From positions 186,001 to 250,000 of the forward strand of contig NZ_JANQDU010000003.1 of the NCBI RefSeq assembly GCF_024723735.1: DNA of 64,000 nt, given 5' to 3'. Position 1 is the first letter of the stretch. Every line of letters starts with the position of its first letter. The DNA comes from Frigidibacter sp. ROC022 (GTDB lineage: Bacteria > Pseudomonadota > Alphaproteobacteria > Rhodobacterales > Rhodobacteraceae). This document shows, piece after piece, positions 43,444-52,935 of this stretch. Position numbers and translations under genes: made by a program. The notes under the pieces are model-generated. The model was given only the letters and a program-made list of their open reading frames with translations, was not told where the DNA came from and made no database searches.

Positions 43444-45061
43444 CGAGCGCAGGCTGGTGCGGCAGGAGGGCGACTGGGCCGCTCGCCGCGCCGCCTTCCG
43501 CTGGCCGCGCCCGCACCGGTTCAACATCGCCGAAGCCTGTTGCGACAGCTGGGCGTGGGCCGCGCCCGAACGCGAGGCGATCCTGCATCTCGATGCCGAT
43601 GGCAACCGCGAGAGCTGGAGCTATGCCAAGCTGAAACATGCCTCCGACCGGCTGGCCAATGCGTTTCGGGCCCGGGGGCTGCGGCAGGGCGACCGGGTGG
43701 CGGTGCTGCTGGCGCAGGCGCCCGAGGTCATGCTGACCCATTTCGCGGCCCTGAAGCTGGGGGCCGTGGTGCTGCCGCTCTTCACCCTGTTCGGGAGCGA
43801 GGCACTGGCCTATCGGCTGGCCGATTCCGGGGCCCGGATCGTCGTCACCGATCCCGAGAACCTCGACAAGGTCGAGGCCCTGCGCGCCGATCTGCCCGAC
43901 CTTCGGGAAATCTATGTCACCGGCCCGGTCGCCGCGCCGCTGCGCGCCTTCTGGGAAGAGATCGCAGCTGCCGCGCCGCAGCTGGCGCCGGTCGATACCC
44001 TGGCCGAGGACCCGGCGGTGATGATCTATACTTCGGGCACCACCGGCCCGCCCAAGGGGGTGCTGCACGCGCATCGCTTCCTGCTGGGGCATCTGCCCTC
44101 GATGGAATGTGCGCACGAGGGCTTCCCGCAGCCGGGCGATCGCGGCTGGACCCCGGCCGACTGGGCCTGGATCGGCGGGCTGATGGATATGGCGATGCCC
44201 TGCCTCTACTACGGCATCCCGCAGGTCTCGCACCGGATGCGGCGCTTCGACCCCGAGGCAGCCTATGCGCTGATCCGCGAAGAGGGGGTGCGCAATGTCT
44301 TTCTGCCGCCAACGGCGCTGAAGCTGATGCGGCAGGCGCCGGCGCCGCAGGGGGCGATGCTGCGCTCGATCTCCTCGGGGGGCGAAAGTCTGGGCGCGGA
44401 TATGCTGGACTGGGCGCGGGGCGCTCTGGGTGTGGTGCCGAACGAGATCTACGGCCAGACCGAATGCAACCTGTCGCTGGTCAGCCAGGCCGGGGCGATG
44501 GAGCTGCGCCCCGGCACGACGGGCCGGGCGGTGCCGGGATTCGATGTGGCGGTGCTGGGGCCGGGCGGCGCCGAGGTGGCCGAGGGCGAACTGGGCGAGA
44601 TCGCGGTGCGGCGCGGCACCCCGGTGATGTTCCTGCGCTACTGGAACAAGCCCGAGCAGACGGCGGCGAAATTCCAGGGCGACTGGATGCGCAGCGGCGA
44701 TCTGGGGCGCTGCGAAGACGGCTATTTCACCTTCGTTGCCCGCGACGACGACGTGATCACCTCTTCGGGCTACCGGATCGGACCGTCGGAGATCGAGAAC
44801 TGCCTGACCGGGCATCCGGATGTGGTGATGGCGGCGGCGGTGGGCCGGCCCGACCCGGTGCGGACCGAGATCGTGGTGGCCCATGTGGTGCTGCGCGACG
44901 GGGTGTCGCTGACCCCCGAGCTGGAAGCGGAACTGACCATGCGGGTGCGCGAAAAGGTCAGCCCGCATGTGGCCCCTCGGGCGATGGTCCAGGCCGAGAG
45001 CCTGCCGATGACCACCACCGGAAAGATCATGCGGCGGGAACTGCGCCAGCAGGGCGGCTGA
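43433..45061 (+). CDS. AMP-forming acyl-CoA synthetase
   Basis: Activates a carboxylic acid with ATP and CoA. The 542-residue protein shows the adenylate-forming motifs [14 protein letters not shown] (P-loop), [44 protein letters not shown] and the C-terminal lysine in [13 protein letters not shown]. It resembles the acetyl/medium-chain group rather than the oxalyl-CoA-like ligase at 7311. It begins 11 bp inside the lipoprotein gene. Substrate not deduced. Confidence 0.9.
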   Translation: MLADERRLVRQEGDWAARRAAFRWPRPHRFNIAEACCDSWAWAAPEREAILHLDADGNRESWSYAKLKHASDRLANAFRARGLRQGDRVAVLLAQAPEVMLTHFAALKLGAVVLPLFTLFGSEALAYRLADSGARIVVTDPENLDKVEALRADLPDLREIYVTGPVAAPLRAFWEEIAAAAPQLAPVDTLAEDPAVMIYTSGTTGPPKGVLHAHRFLLGHLPSMECAHEGFPQPGDRGWTPADWAWIGGLMDMAMPCLYYGIPQVSHRMRRFDPEAAYALIREEGVRNVFLPPTALKLMRQAPAPQGAMLRSISSGGESLGADMLDWARGALGVVPNEIYGQTECNLSLVSQAGAMELRPGTTGRAVPGFDVAVLGPGGAEVAEGELGEIAVRRGTPVMFLRYWNKPEQTAAKFQGDWMRSGDLGRCEDGYFTFVARDDDVITSSGYRIGPSEIENCLTGHPDVVMAAAVGRPDPVRTEIVVAHVVLRDGVSLTPELEAELTMRVREKVSPHVAPRAMVQAESLPMTTTGKIMRRELRQQGG

Positions 45062-45244
45062 GCGCCCGACCTCGGCCGTCAACTCTCCGAATCCGCCGGG
45101 ACCGGGCCGCAATTCGGCGCCATCTGGTATTGCGCGGTCCGGCACCCGTTCCGAACGCCTGACCAATCCCCGCGCCCGATACCCCGCCCCAATGGCGTCC
45201 CGCGGCTGCGCAGCGGGAGTTGGGCCTTTTCTCCCGCCGTAACT

Positions 45245-45260
45245 TATGACATATGTCATA
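45245..45260. promoter_or_regulatory. 16-bp perfect palindrome, probable GntR operator
   Basis: TATGACATATGTCATA is a perfect palindrome, immediately followed by another TATGACA. It sits 24-39 bp before the SDR start at 45284, at the front of the SDR-GntR-RraA operon. It is therefore the best candidate operator for the GntR regulator encoded second in the operon. Confidence 0.65.
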
Positions 45261-45283
45261 TGACACAACTGACGGAGACAGGA

Positions 45284-46102
45284 ATGAGTGATCTATTCAG
45301 CGTCGAGGGCCGGGTCGCGATCGTGACCGGCGGGCTTGGCCAGCTGGGTCAGGAATTCGTGAAGAGCCTGGCCGACGCCGGCGCCCGGGTCGCGGTCTAT
45401 TCGCGGCGTGCGGTGAGCGACGCGGATATTTCCCGGCTGTTCCCGGGGCGCGAGGACAAGGTGCGGGTCTTCGTGGCCAGCGTCACCGACAAGGCGGCGC
45501 TGAAGGCTGCCACCGACGAGCTCTGCGCCAGCTGGGGCGTGCCGCATATCCTGGTGAACAATGCCGGCATCGATTCCAAGCCGGACGGTTCGGCCGAACA
45601 GAACGGCCCGTTCGAGGACTACCCGCAGAAATACTGGGACGAGATCATCGACGTGAACCTGACCGGCGTCATGCTGTGCTGCCAGGTCGTCGGGGCACGA
45701 ATGGCAGCCGAGGGCCGCGGCTCGATCATCAATGTCGGCTCGATGTACGGCATGGTCTCGCCGAACCAGGCGCTCTACGCCTATCGCGAGGAACGCGACG
45801 GGGTGCCGTTCTACAAGGCAGTCTCCTATGCCGCGTCGAAATCCGGCCTGGTCAACCTGACCCGCTATGTCGCGACCTATTGGGCCAAGAAGAACGTGCG
45901 CTGCAATCTGGTGTCCTTCGGCGGCGTCAAGACCGGCTCGTTCGACAAGGAGTTCATCGACAACTTCCTGGAACGGGTGCCGATGGGCCGTCAGGCCGAG
46001 AAGGGCGAATACAACGGCGTGATCCGTTTCCTCGCCTCGGATGCCTCGTCCTACATGACCGGCTCGAACGTGGTGGTGGACGGGGGCTTCACCGCATGGT
46101 GA
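45284..46102 (+). CDS. Short-chain dehydrogenase/reductase
   Basis: NAD(P)-dependent oxidoreductase of the classical SDR family. From the ATG at 45284 (GGAGACAGG site) it has 272 residues: TGGLGQLGQEF cofactor motif, NNAGID, the Ser of the INVGSMYGMV segment, and the catalytic Y-x-x-x-K in YAASKSGLVNL. The start at 45260 overlaps the palindrome and lacks a good ribosome-binding site, so it is rejected. First gene of an operon with GntR and RraA. Substrate unknown; likely a sugar or hydroxy acid. Confidence 0.9.
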   Translation: MSDLFSVEGRVAIVTGGLGQLGQEFVKSLADAGARVAVYSRRAVSDADISRLFPGREDKVRVFVASVTDKAALKAATDELCASWGVPHILVNNAGIDSKPDGSAEQNGPFEDYPQKYWDEIIDVNLTGVMLCCQVVGARMAAEGRGSIINVGSMYGMVSPNQALYAYREERDGVPFYKAVSYAASKSGLVNLTRYVATYWAKKNVRCNLVSFGGVKTGSFDKEFIDNFLERVPMGRQAEKGEYNGVIRFLASDASSYMTGSNVVVDGGFTAW

Positions 46103-46839
46103 AACCCGGCGGCAACACCAGCGACCGGCTGCATATCGGCGTGGCCGCGGCCGTCGAGGAGCGGATCCTGTCGGGCGCGCTGGCGGTCGGGTCGAGGTTG
46201 CCGTCGGAATCCGAGATTGCGCGCGAATTCGGGATCAGCACCCGGTCCGCGCGCGAGGCGATGCAGGTGCTCGAGACCAAGGGGCTGGTGCGCCGCAGAC
46301 ACGGCGAGCGGGCCGAGGTCGTGCGCGACGACTTCGGCGCCTTCGTGGATTCGCTGGCGCGGACCGTGCGGTCTCGCTTCGCCGCCGAGCCGAGCTATCT
46401 CGTGCAGCTGATGGACGTGCGCCGCATGTTCGAGGTCGAGGCCGCCGGAAATCTCGCCGGCAGCGATGCCGAAACGCTTGCCGGTCTGGATCAGGCGGTC
46501 GGCCAGATGGCCGAGGCGGTGACGGCCAAGAGCTTCCCCGATTATGCCGAGGCCGATGCCGCCTTTCACCTGGCGCTGGTCCGGGCGGTCGGCAACGAAA
46601 TCCTGACCACCTTCTACGAGAACCTCTACGGGCTGATTACCGAGATCATCCGGCTGACCGTCCGGGTGCCGTCCAAGCCGATGCTCGACGGGCTGGCCGA
46701 ACACCGGCAGATGCTGGCCTGCCTGCGCCAGGGCGGTGCGGCGGCGGCGCGGAAGATCGTCGCCGAACATGTCGATCAGTCCAAGTCCTACCTTCAACTC
46801 GCCCTCGGCGACCTTGCCCGCAGAAAGACCGAAGCATGA
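46096..46839 (+). CDS. GntR-family regulator, FCD subfamily
   Basis: The 247-residue protein begins at an ATG inside the SDR end (7-bp overlap). It has a winged helix (LAVGSRLPSESEIAREFGI, then STRSAREAMQVLETKGLVRRR) and the FCD effector domain (DVRRMFEVEAAG, EADAAFHLALVRAVGNE, LAEHRQMLACLRQ). It probably controls its own operon through the palindrome at 45245-45260. Its stop overlaps the RraA gene (ATGA). Confidence 0.92.
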   Translation: MVKPGGNTSDRLHIGVAAAVEERILSGALAVGSRLPSESEIAREFGISTRSAREAMQVLETKGLVRRRHGERAEVVRDDFGAFVDSLARTVRSRFAAEPSYLVQLMDVRRMFEVEAAGNLAGSDAETLAGLDQAVGQMAEAVTAKSFPDYAEADAAFHLALVRAVGNEILTTFYENLYGLITEIIRLTVRVPSKPMLDGLAEHRQMLACLRQGGAAAARKIVAEHVDQSKSYLQLALGDLARRKTEA

Positions 46840-47501
46840 CCACCGCGACCTTTGATTATTCCGGCGTCGATTGGGATGCCGTCCGGCGCCTGAGCCGCTG
46901 GTACACCGGCGACATTCACGACGTCATGTCGGACCTCGGCCTCTATGGTCATCTGAAGGGCATCTCGCTGTATGGCCGTCTGGCGCCGGGCCGCACCGTC
47001 TGTGGTCCGGCGGCGACGGTCCGCTACCAGCCTTCCAGCCGCAAGGGGCAGCCGCAGGATGTCTATCACGGGGTGATCGACAACCTGGTCAAGGGCAGTG
47101 TCATCATGGTGGATTCCTCCTGCGCCGAGGGGTCGGGCACCGGGGAACTGATGTCGACCGGCGCCAAGACGGCCGGGGCCGTCGCGACGGTCGTGCATGG
47201 GACGGTGCGTGACCTGGCCGAGGTGCAGAAGCTCGACTATCCGCTGTTCGGCGCCGGCGTCAGCCCGGTCGGGGTCTCGGGCAACATGGAGCCGCGCGAG
47301 GCCCAGGTGACGCTGGACATCGGCGGGGTCAAGGTGTCGCCGGGCGATATCATCATTGCCGATGTCAACGGCGTCGTGGTGGTGCCGGCGGCCTCGGCCA
47401 GGGCGGTGGCGGATGCCGCCGACGCCCATGGTGCGGCCGAGCAGCAGGCCCGCGACCGGATTCTGAAAGGCGAGAAGCTCAGGGACATCTGGCCGGTCTG
47501 A
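46836..47501 (+). CDS. RraA-family protein (HMG/CHA aldolase-like)
   Basis: A 221-residue protein of the RraA/4-hydroxy-4-methyl-2-oxoglutarate aldolase family. It shows the metal/substrate motif GTVRDLAEVQKL and the SPGDIIIADVNGVVVVPA element, and DVMSDLGLYGHL at the N-terminus. In aromatic degradation such enzymes are class II pyruvate aldolases; others only inhibit RNase E. Linkage to SDR and GntR favours a catabolic aldolase or related activity. Ends the operon. Confidence 0.87.
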   Translation: MTTATFDYSGVDWDAVRRLSRWYTGDIHDVMSDLGLYGHLKGISLYGRLAPGRTVCGPAATVRYQPSSRKGQPQDVYHGVIDNLVKGSVIMVDSSCAEGSGTGELMSTGAKTAGAVATVVHGTVRDLAEVQKLDYPLFGAGVSPVGVSGNMEPREAQVTLDIGGVKVSPGDIIIADVNGVVVVPAASARAVADAADAHGAAEQQARDRILKGEKLRDIWPV

Positions 47502-47591
47502 CCGGCCGCGCAAGGGGGGAGAAAACAGCAAGTGGCCGGACCGCGACATCTCGCAGCCAGGGGGCAGGGGGCAGGCCGCGCCGCCGCGCAC

Positions 47592-48392
47592 CTATCGCGC
47601 GTGGCCCAGCCGCTGCGAGATCAGGTTGGCGTGATAGGTGACGACCTTGCTCAGTTCCTCGATGTCGGTGGCGGCCATTTCCCAGGCCGGGGCGCTGACG
47701 CTGATCGCCGCGAAGACCCGGCCATTGGCGGCGCGGATCGGGGCGCCGACGCAGCGCAGCGCCGGTTGGTGTTCCTCGTTGTCGATCGCATAGCCGCGGG
47801 CGCGTGTTGCGGCGAGGTCGTCGCGCAACGCCTGCGGGTCTGTCAGGGTCGTGTCGGTATGGCGTTCCAGTCCGAGCGCGATGACCCGCTCGACCACCTC
47901 GTCGTCCTGATAGGCCAGGATCGCCTTGCCGACGCTGGTGCAATAGGCCGGCGAATTCTCGACGAAGGAACTGGGCAGGATCCGTTCGGTCCCGGCATCG
48001 GTGCGCTGGATGATCAGGGCGCGCTGGCCGTCGAACACGGCCAGATGCACGGCGCGGTTGGTCAGCCGGTGCAGCGATTCGACCAGGCCGCTGCCTTCGC
48101 GATGCAGTTCCAGATTGGCCAGCACGGTCGAGCCGAACTCGAACAGGCGCAGCCCCAGCCGATAGGCGTCGCGCTCGTGCTCTTGCTCCAGCAGTCCGAC
48201 CTCGCGCATCGAGGCGGCCAGCCGATGGGTGGTCGAGCGCGGGAAACCGGTCAGTTCGCAGATTTCGGACAGCGACAGGCTGCGCCGGTTCAGGGTGAAG
48301 CAGTCGAGGATCGCCATCACCTTCTTCAGCGACTTGAGGCTGCCCTCGACAGCCCTGCGGGCCGGTCGGTCGGCTGGGTCGGTCTGGTCCAT
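47592..48392 (-). CDS. IclR-family regulator
   Basis: From the ATG at 48392 it has 266 residues: a winged helix-turn-helix (LKSLKKVMAILDCF; LSLSEICELTGFPRSTTHRLAASM) and the C-terminal effector domain (TERILPSSFVENSPAYCTSVGKAILAY, EEHQPALRCVGAPIRAANGRVFAAISV). A longer in-frame start is rejected. It lies on the same strand as, and 183 bp from, the DapA-family gene, and is the likely regulator of that gene and tctCBA through repeats at 49592 and 49751. Confidence 0.92.
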   Translation of the reverse strand: MDQTDPADRPARRAVEGSLKSLKKVMAILDCFTLNRRSLSLSEICELTGFPRSTTHRLAASMREVGLLEQEHERDAYRLGLRLFEFGSTVLANLELHREGSGLVESLHRLTNRAVHLAVFDGQRALIIQRTDAGTERILPSSFVENSPAYCTSVGKAILAYQDDEVVERVIALGLERHTDTTLTDPQALRDDLAATRARGYAIDNEEHQPALRCVGAPIRAANGRVFAAISVSAPAWEMAATDIEELSKVVTYHANLISQRLGHAR

Positions 48393-48575
48393 CCGGTCAA
48401 TCCTGACGATCAGTTGCGCACCCGCGACATATATCCGGACCCGAGGCCGCGGCGCCATAGGGCAGCCGGACAATCGGGGCGGGCCGCCCGGCCCCCGCGG
48501 CGGCGCATTGCCGCCCTCGTGCCGGTTCGCCGCGATGAAACCGGCGGGCAGCGCAACTGCCCGCCGACAGGTCCC

Positions 48576-49505
48576 TTAGGCCGCCCTGAGACGCTCGGTA
48601 GCGGCCAGCACCGGATCGACCGCGGCGTCGATCAGGCGCATCCGGTCGGCGTCGACCCGCTCCATCGGCGCCCGCGGCTGGTAGAGCGGCAGCCCCTGGC
48701 GCGACTGGACGTATTTCACGCAGGCCGGCAGCATGTCATGCGGCATCGCGTTCCAGAGCGCGTTCAGCTTGAAATGCAGGTCCAGGGCGCCGGCGTGATC
48801 GCCGCGCTGCACCGCGTCGAAGATTGCCACGGTCGCGGCCGGAACCGCGCAGGTCAGGGCGCTGATGGCGCCATGCGCCCCCATCGAGAAGGCCGGATAG
48901 AGCAATGCATCGATGCCGCTGAGCACCAGGTTTTCCGGCTTCGCGGCCAGCAGCAGGTCCGAGACCGACTTCAGGTCGCCCGAGCTTTGCTTCATGCCGA
49001 CGACGCCGGGCACCTCGTCCATGATCGTCAGCATCGCCTCGACGCTGAGGTAGTTCCAGGGGATCACGTTGTAGATCAGGATCGGGATCCGCGTTGCCTC
49101 CCAGATGGCGCGGAAATGCTCGATGGTGGCCTTCAGGCCGGGCTTGAACAGATAGTGGACCGGTGTGACCTGCAAGGCGTCGATCTTGATGTCGCCAAGC
49201 ATCTCGATACGGTCGATGGCCTCGCGGGTCGAGTTGACGATCAGGCCGGCGACAAAGGGCACCCGGCCGGCGGTGGCGGCATGGGCTTCGGTCATCGCCC
49301 GGGCGAATTCGTCCGACGACAGCGTGTGGCCCTCGCCCGTCGATCCGCCGACAACCACGGCACGCACGCCCGATTCGATCATCAGATCGATCTGCGGCCC
49401 AAGCGCATCCGGGACAAGATTGCCCTCGGCGTCGAACGGCATCGACAGCGGCGGCAGGATGCCCGTCAGTTTGTTTCGCACCGAAAGGGCGACTTCATTC
49501 GGCAT
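48576..49505 (-). CDS. DapA-family (DHDPS/NAL) Schiff-base aldolase or dehydratase
   Basis: A 309-residue TIM-barrel class I aldolase family protein. The N-terminal substrate-loop GGSTGEGHTL corresponds to the family GTTGE motif, and the Schiff-base lysine lies in the VVGMKQSSGD segment. Typical members are dihydrodipicolinate synthases, N-acetylneuraminate lyases or 2-oxo-3-deoxy-sugar-acid dehydratases; next to a TTT transporter the catabolic kind is more likely. ATG at 49505 has a GGGAG site. Divergent from tctC across 291 bp. Confidence 0.9.
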   Translation of the reverse strand: MPNEVALSVRNKLTGILPPLSMPFDAEGNLVPDALGPQIDLMIESGVRAVVVGGSTGEGHTLSSDEFARAMTEAHAATAGRVPFVAGLIVNSTREAIDRIEMLGDIKIDALQVTPVHYLFKPGLKATIEHFRAIWEATRIPILIYNVIPWNYLSVEAMLTIMDEVPGVVGMKQSSGDLKSVSDLLLAAKPENLVLSGIDALLYPAFSMGAHGAISALTCAVPAATVAIFDAVQRGDHAGALDLHFKLNALWNAMPHDMLPACVKYVQSRQGLPLYQPRAPMERVDADRMRLIDAAVDPVLAATERLRAA

Positions 49506-49591
49506 TTTGAACTCCCGTTTGCATTGTGTGGCCTGCCCCCACGCATGGACCGTGCGGGTTTGAATCCGTCGCCGGGAGCAGAGTTGCAATT

Positions 49592-49602
49592 CCGAATATC
49601 GG
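49592..49602. promoter_or_regulatory. Candidate IclR operator, site 1
   Basis: CCGAATATCGG matches CCGAA-N3-CGG, which recurs at 49751-49761. It lies just downstream of the predicted leftward promoter, 87-97 bp before the DapA-family start, a repressor position. Confidence 0.45.
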
Positions 49603-49617
49603 GATTGCGACCCGTTT

Positions 49618-49648
49618 TGTATAGCATGAATCTGCAAGACGCTGTCAA
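49618..49648 (-). promoter_or_regulatory. Sigma-70-like promoter for the DapA-family gene
   Basis: On the minus strand a -35 TTGACA (49643-49648) and a -10-like TATACA (49618-49623) are separated by 19 bp. Transcription would start near 49610, inside or just before the candidate operator at 49592-49602. The spacer is longer than ideal. Confidence 0.5.
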
Positions 49649-49750
49649 TCAGGCCGACATATTGGCCGAATTTCCAAGCATATGTGGCGTTGGCGCAGAG
49701 TCTGACCCGTGTTCGGTAGGAGTTGCATGGGGTTTCGTGGGATGTTAATC

Positions 49751-49761
49751 CCGAAATACGG
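49751..49761. promoter_or_regulatory. Candidate IclR operator, site 2
   Basis: CCGAAATACGG shares CCGAA-N3-CGG with site 1, and lies 36-46 bp before the tctC start at 49797, so one regulator could control both divergent units. Confidence 0.42.
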
Positions 49762-49796
49762 TATAGTGCAGCATGGCTGCGAATGGGAGGAAACTG

Positions 49797-50765
49797 ATGG
49801 GAATTCTTAAGAAGGCCGCAATGGCGGCGATCGCGGTGGTGGCGACGGCCGGGACCGCGCTGGCAGAATATCCGGACCGTCCGATCACATTGATCGTGCC
49901 CTGGTCCGCGGGTGGCGGCACCGATGCGACGGGCCGGCTGATCGCCGCGCAGCTCGAAGAGGCGCTCGGCCAGCCGATCAGCGTCGTGAACCGCACCGGG
50001 GGCGGCGGCATCGTCGGCCATGCCGCCCTGGCCGAGGCCGAGCCGGATGGCTACACGCTGGGAATCATCACCACGGAACTGTCGATGTACAAGGCCGTGG
50101 GCTCGTCCGATCTCACCTATGCGGACTATTCGCTGATCGGGCTCTACAACGCCGACCCCTCGGCGATCTTCGTCAAGGCGGATTCGCCCTATCAGACGAT
50201 TCAGGACCTGGCCGATGCGATCAAGTCGGATGTCGGTGCGCTGGATGCCAGCGGCGCCAATTTCGGCGGCCTTAACCACCTGTCCTGGATCAGCCTGGTG
50301 CAGGGGCTGGGGGCCGATGCCGAAAAGATCAACTGGGTGCCGACCGATGGCGGTGCGCCGTCGCTGCAACTGCTGGTGTCCGGTGCCATCGACGTGGTGG
50401 TGGCGCAGTTCCCGGAAGCCAAGGCGCTGATCGAGGCCGGCGAGATTCGCCCGCTTGCCTATCTGGGCAGCGAGCCCAACAAGGGCTTCCCCGACGTGCC
50501 GACGGTGAACGACGCTCTTGGCGTGAACTTCGCGATCGCCGGCTGGCGCGGTCTGGCGGGTCCGGCGGGTCTGCCGGATGACATCACCGCCAAGCTGGTC
50601 TCGGAACTCGACAAGATCGTGCATTCGGACTCCTTCGGCGAGTCGATGGACAAGCTGAATTTCGGCGTCGTCTGGGCCGGTGGCGATGACTTCAAGACCT
50701 ATCTCGAACAGCGCGGCGAGGCCTTCGGCAGGGCCATCTCCTCTGCTGGTCTGGACAAGAAGTAA
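49797..50765 (+). CDS. TTT transporter substrate-binding protein (TctC family)
   Basis: Periplasmic receptor of a tripartite tricarboxylate transporter. From the ATG at 49797 (GGGAGGAAA site) it has 322 residues with a signal peptide (MGILKKAAMAAIAVVATAGT, cleavage about ALA-EY) and the TctC motifs YPDRPITLIVPWSAGGGTDATGR and VVNRTGGGGIVGHAALA. A longer start at 49773 overlaps the ribosome-binding site and is rejected. First gene of tctC-tctB-tctA; the gap to tctB is 23 bp. Confidence 0.92.
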   Translation: MGILKKAAMAAIAVVATAGTALAEYPDRPITLIVPWSAGGGTDATGRLIAAQLEEALGQPISVVNRTGGGGIVGHAALAEAEPDGYTLGIITTELSMYKAVGSSDLTYADYSLIGLYNADPSAIFVKADSPYQTIQDLADAIKSDVGALDASGANFGGLNHLSWISLVQGLGADAEKINWVPTDGGAPSLQLLVSGAIDVVVAQFPEAKALIEAGEIRPLAYLGSEPNKGFPDVPTVNDALGVNFAIAGWRGLAGPAGLPDDITAKLVSELDKIVHSDSFGESMDKLNFGVVWAGGDDFKTYLEQRGEAFGRAISSAGLDKK

Positions 50766-50788
50766 TCCCGCCACGTCGAGGGAAGACC

Positions 50789-51274
50789 ATGACAATGAAA
50801 GCCAGGCCGAACTCTGATCTTCTGATCGGTCTGGCCTTCACTGCCGGCGGCCTGGGGATATGCTACCAGGCCGCCGGTCTGCGCCCGATGCCGGGCATGG
50901 TGGTGGGATCGGGGCTGTTCCCGACGATCACCGGCGCCGCCATGTGCCTGTTCGGACTGGTGCTGGCGGTGGAGTCGCTGCTGCGCCCGTCTGAAGGCGG
51001 CGATGCCGCGCCCGGGGCGGGCCCGGACCGACGCCGCGGTGCGCTGCCGCTCTATTCCGTTCTGGTGCTGGTCGGCCTGGCCCTTTTGGGGGCGCTGCTG
51101 CCCTCGGTCGGCTTCATTCTCTGCGGCGTTGTGTTCACCGCGCTGGTCACGCGCCTCGGCGGCGCCGGCTGGACGGGCAGTCTTGTCTTCGCGCTGATCG
51201 CGACCTTCGGCCTGTACTATGTCTTTGTCTACGGGCTGCGGGTGCCGCTGCCGCACGGACTCTGGGGGTTCTGA
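50789..51274 (+). CDS. TTT transporter small membrane protein (TctB family)
   Basis: A 161-residue inner-membrane subunit with four hydrophobic helices, including GAAMCLFGLVLAVESLL and PLYSVLVLVGLALLGALLPSVGFILCG. The fold and gene order fit TctB; sequence conservation in this subunit is always low. GAGGGAAGA precedes the start. It lies 2 bp before tctA. Confidence 0.87.
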   Translation: MTMKARPNSDLLIGLAFTAGGLGICYQAAGLRPMPGMVVGSGLFPTITGAAMCLFGLVLAVESLLRPSEGGDAAPGAGPDRRRGALPLYSVLVLVGLALLGALLPSVGFILCGVVFTALVTRLGGAGWTGSLVFALIATFGLYYVFVYGLRVPLPHGLWGF

Positions 51275-51276
51275 GC

Positions 51277-52770
51277 GTGATCGACGCCTTCATCGCCGCC
51301 GCGGAACTGGTCTTCACCTTCAAGACCCTGCTGGTCATCCTGCTGGCCTCGGCCTTCGGCCTGTTCGTCGGCGCGATGCCGGGCCTGACCGCCACGATGG
51401 CCGCGGCGATCCTGGTGCCGATCACCTTCTACATGGACCCGATCCCGGCCATTGCCGCGATCATCTCCTGCACCGCGATGGCGATCACCGCCGGCGACAT
51501 TCCCGGCGCATTGCTGCGGATTCCGGGCACCCCGGCCTCGGCCGCCTATGTCGAGGATTCCTACGGGCTGACGCGGAAGGGCAAGGCCAGCCTGGCCGTC
51601 GGCATCGGCATCACCTCGGCCATGATCGGCGGGCTTGTCGGGTCGCTGGTGATCGTCTTCGCCGCGCCGCTGCTGGCCCAGTTCGCGCTTGGCTTTTCCA
51701 GTTTCGAATATTTCTGGCTGGCCCTGCTGGGGCTCAGCTGCGCCGCGCTGGTCTCGGGCGGCGGCCTGGCCAAGGGATCGCTGTCGCTGCTGCTGGGGCT
51801 GTTCATCGCCCAGGTCGGGCTCGACCCCCTGATGGCCCAGCCCCGCTTCACGTTCGGCTCCAGCGAACTGGCCGGCGGGATCAGCTTCATTCCGGCGATG
51901 ATCGGCATGTTCGCCCTGGCCGAGATTCTGCGGAACGGTCGCCACGGTGCGCGGCTGGAAAAACAGACCCGGGTCGGAAACCCGTTCCGCGGGATCGGGG
52001 CGGTGCTGTTCAAATACAAGAAGAACCTGTTTCGCGGCGCCGGTATCGGCGCCGTCATCGGGGCGCTTCCCGGGGTCGGCGGAGACCTCGCGGCCTGGAT
52101 CACCTATGCGCTGGCCAAGCGGACCTCCAAGACGCCCGAGAAATTCGGTACCGGCCACCCCGAGGGCCTGGTCGAGGCCGGGGCGACGAACAATGCCGCG
52201 CTCAGCTCGGCCTGGATCCCGGCGATGGTCTTCGGCATTCCGGGCGACGCGGTGACCGCGATCGCGGTCGGCGTCCTGGTGATGAAGGGGATGGAGCCCG
52301 GCCCGCAGCTGCTGACCATGAACCCGCAGAATTTCTATGCGGTGCTGATGGTGTTCTTTCTGGCCAACCTGCTGCTGCTGCCCTTCGGGTATCTGGCCGC
52401 CAAGGCTTCGCGCTTCGTCTTCGACGTGCCGCGGTCCTATCTCAATGCCGCGATCCTGCTGTTCTGCGTGGTCGGGTCCTACGCGATCAACAATTCGATG
52501 CTGGGCGTCTGGGTGATGATCGGTCTTGGGATCATCGCCTATCTGCTGGAGGCCCGCGGCTTCGCCGTCGCCCCGATCATCCTGGGCATCGTCCTGGGGC
52601 CGCTGCTCGAAACCAATTTTACCACCTCCATGATGATCGCGCGCGGCGATGTCTGGGCCTTCTTCGAGCGGCCGGTGGCCGGGGTTCTGGGGGTCTCCAC
52701 GATCGTGATCTGGGTGGCCGCGACCGTCTCGGGCCTGGTTTTAGCGCGTCGGCGCCGGATACGGGCCTGA
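51277..52770 (+). CDS. TTT transporter large membrane protein (TctA family)
   Basis: A 497-residue permease with about eleven helices. The family motifs AMPGLTATMAAAILVPITF and GDIPGALLRIPGTPASAAYVEDSYGLTRKGKA are in the first half, and IGALPGVGGDLAAWITYALAK, GATNNAALSSAWIPAMVFGIPGDAVTAI in the second. It starts at GTG 51277, 3 bp after the tctB stop. The transported acid is probably related to the neighbouring DapA-family enzyme. Confidence 0.93.
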   Translation: MIDAFIAAAELVFTFKTLLVILLASAFGLFVGAMPGLTATMAAAILVPITFYMDPIPAIAAIISCTAMAITAGDIPGALLRIPGTPASAAYVEDSYGLTRKGKASLAVGIGITSAMIGGLVGSLVIVFAAPLLAQFALGFSSFEYFWLALLGLSCAALVSGGGLAKGSLSLLLGLFIAQVGLDPLMAQPRFTFGSSELAGGISFIPAMIGMFALAEILRNGRHGARLEKQTRVGNPFRGIGAVLFKYKKNLFRGAGIGAVIGALPGVGGDLAAWITYALAKRTSKTPEKFGTGHPEGLVEAGATNNAALSSAWIPAMVFGIPGDAVTAIAVGVLVMKGMEPGPQLLTMNPQNFYAVLMVFFLANLLLLPFGYLAAKASRFVFDVPRSYLNAAILLFCVVGSYAINNSMLGVWVMIGLGIIAYLLEARGFAVAPIILGIVLGPLLETNFTTSMMIARGDVWAFFERPVAGVLGVSTIVIWVAATVSGLVLARRRRIRA

Positions 52771-52935
52771 CCGCCCGGCGCCTTCCGAACATCGCCGCCG
52801 CACCGTCCCCGGAAACTGGGCGGACTTGATCCAGAATAAAGACCGGCCCGCAGGGGCGCCTATACAGGGGCGAACCCTTTCGCGGAACCGGCTCTGACAG
52901 GCCGCCCGCAATTCCTCAGTTTGTGAGACCCGACC

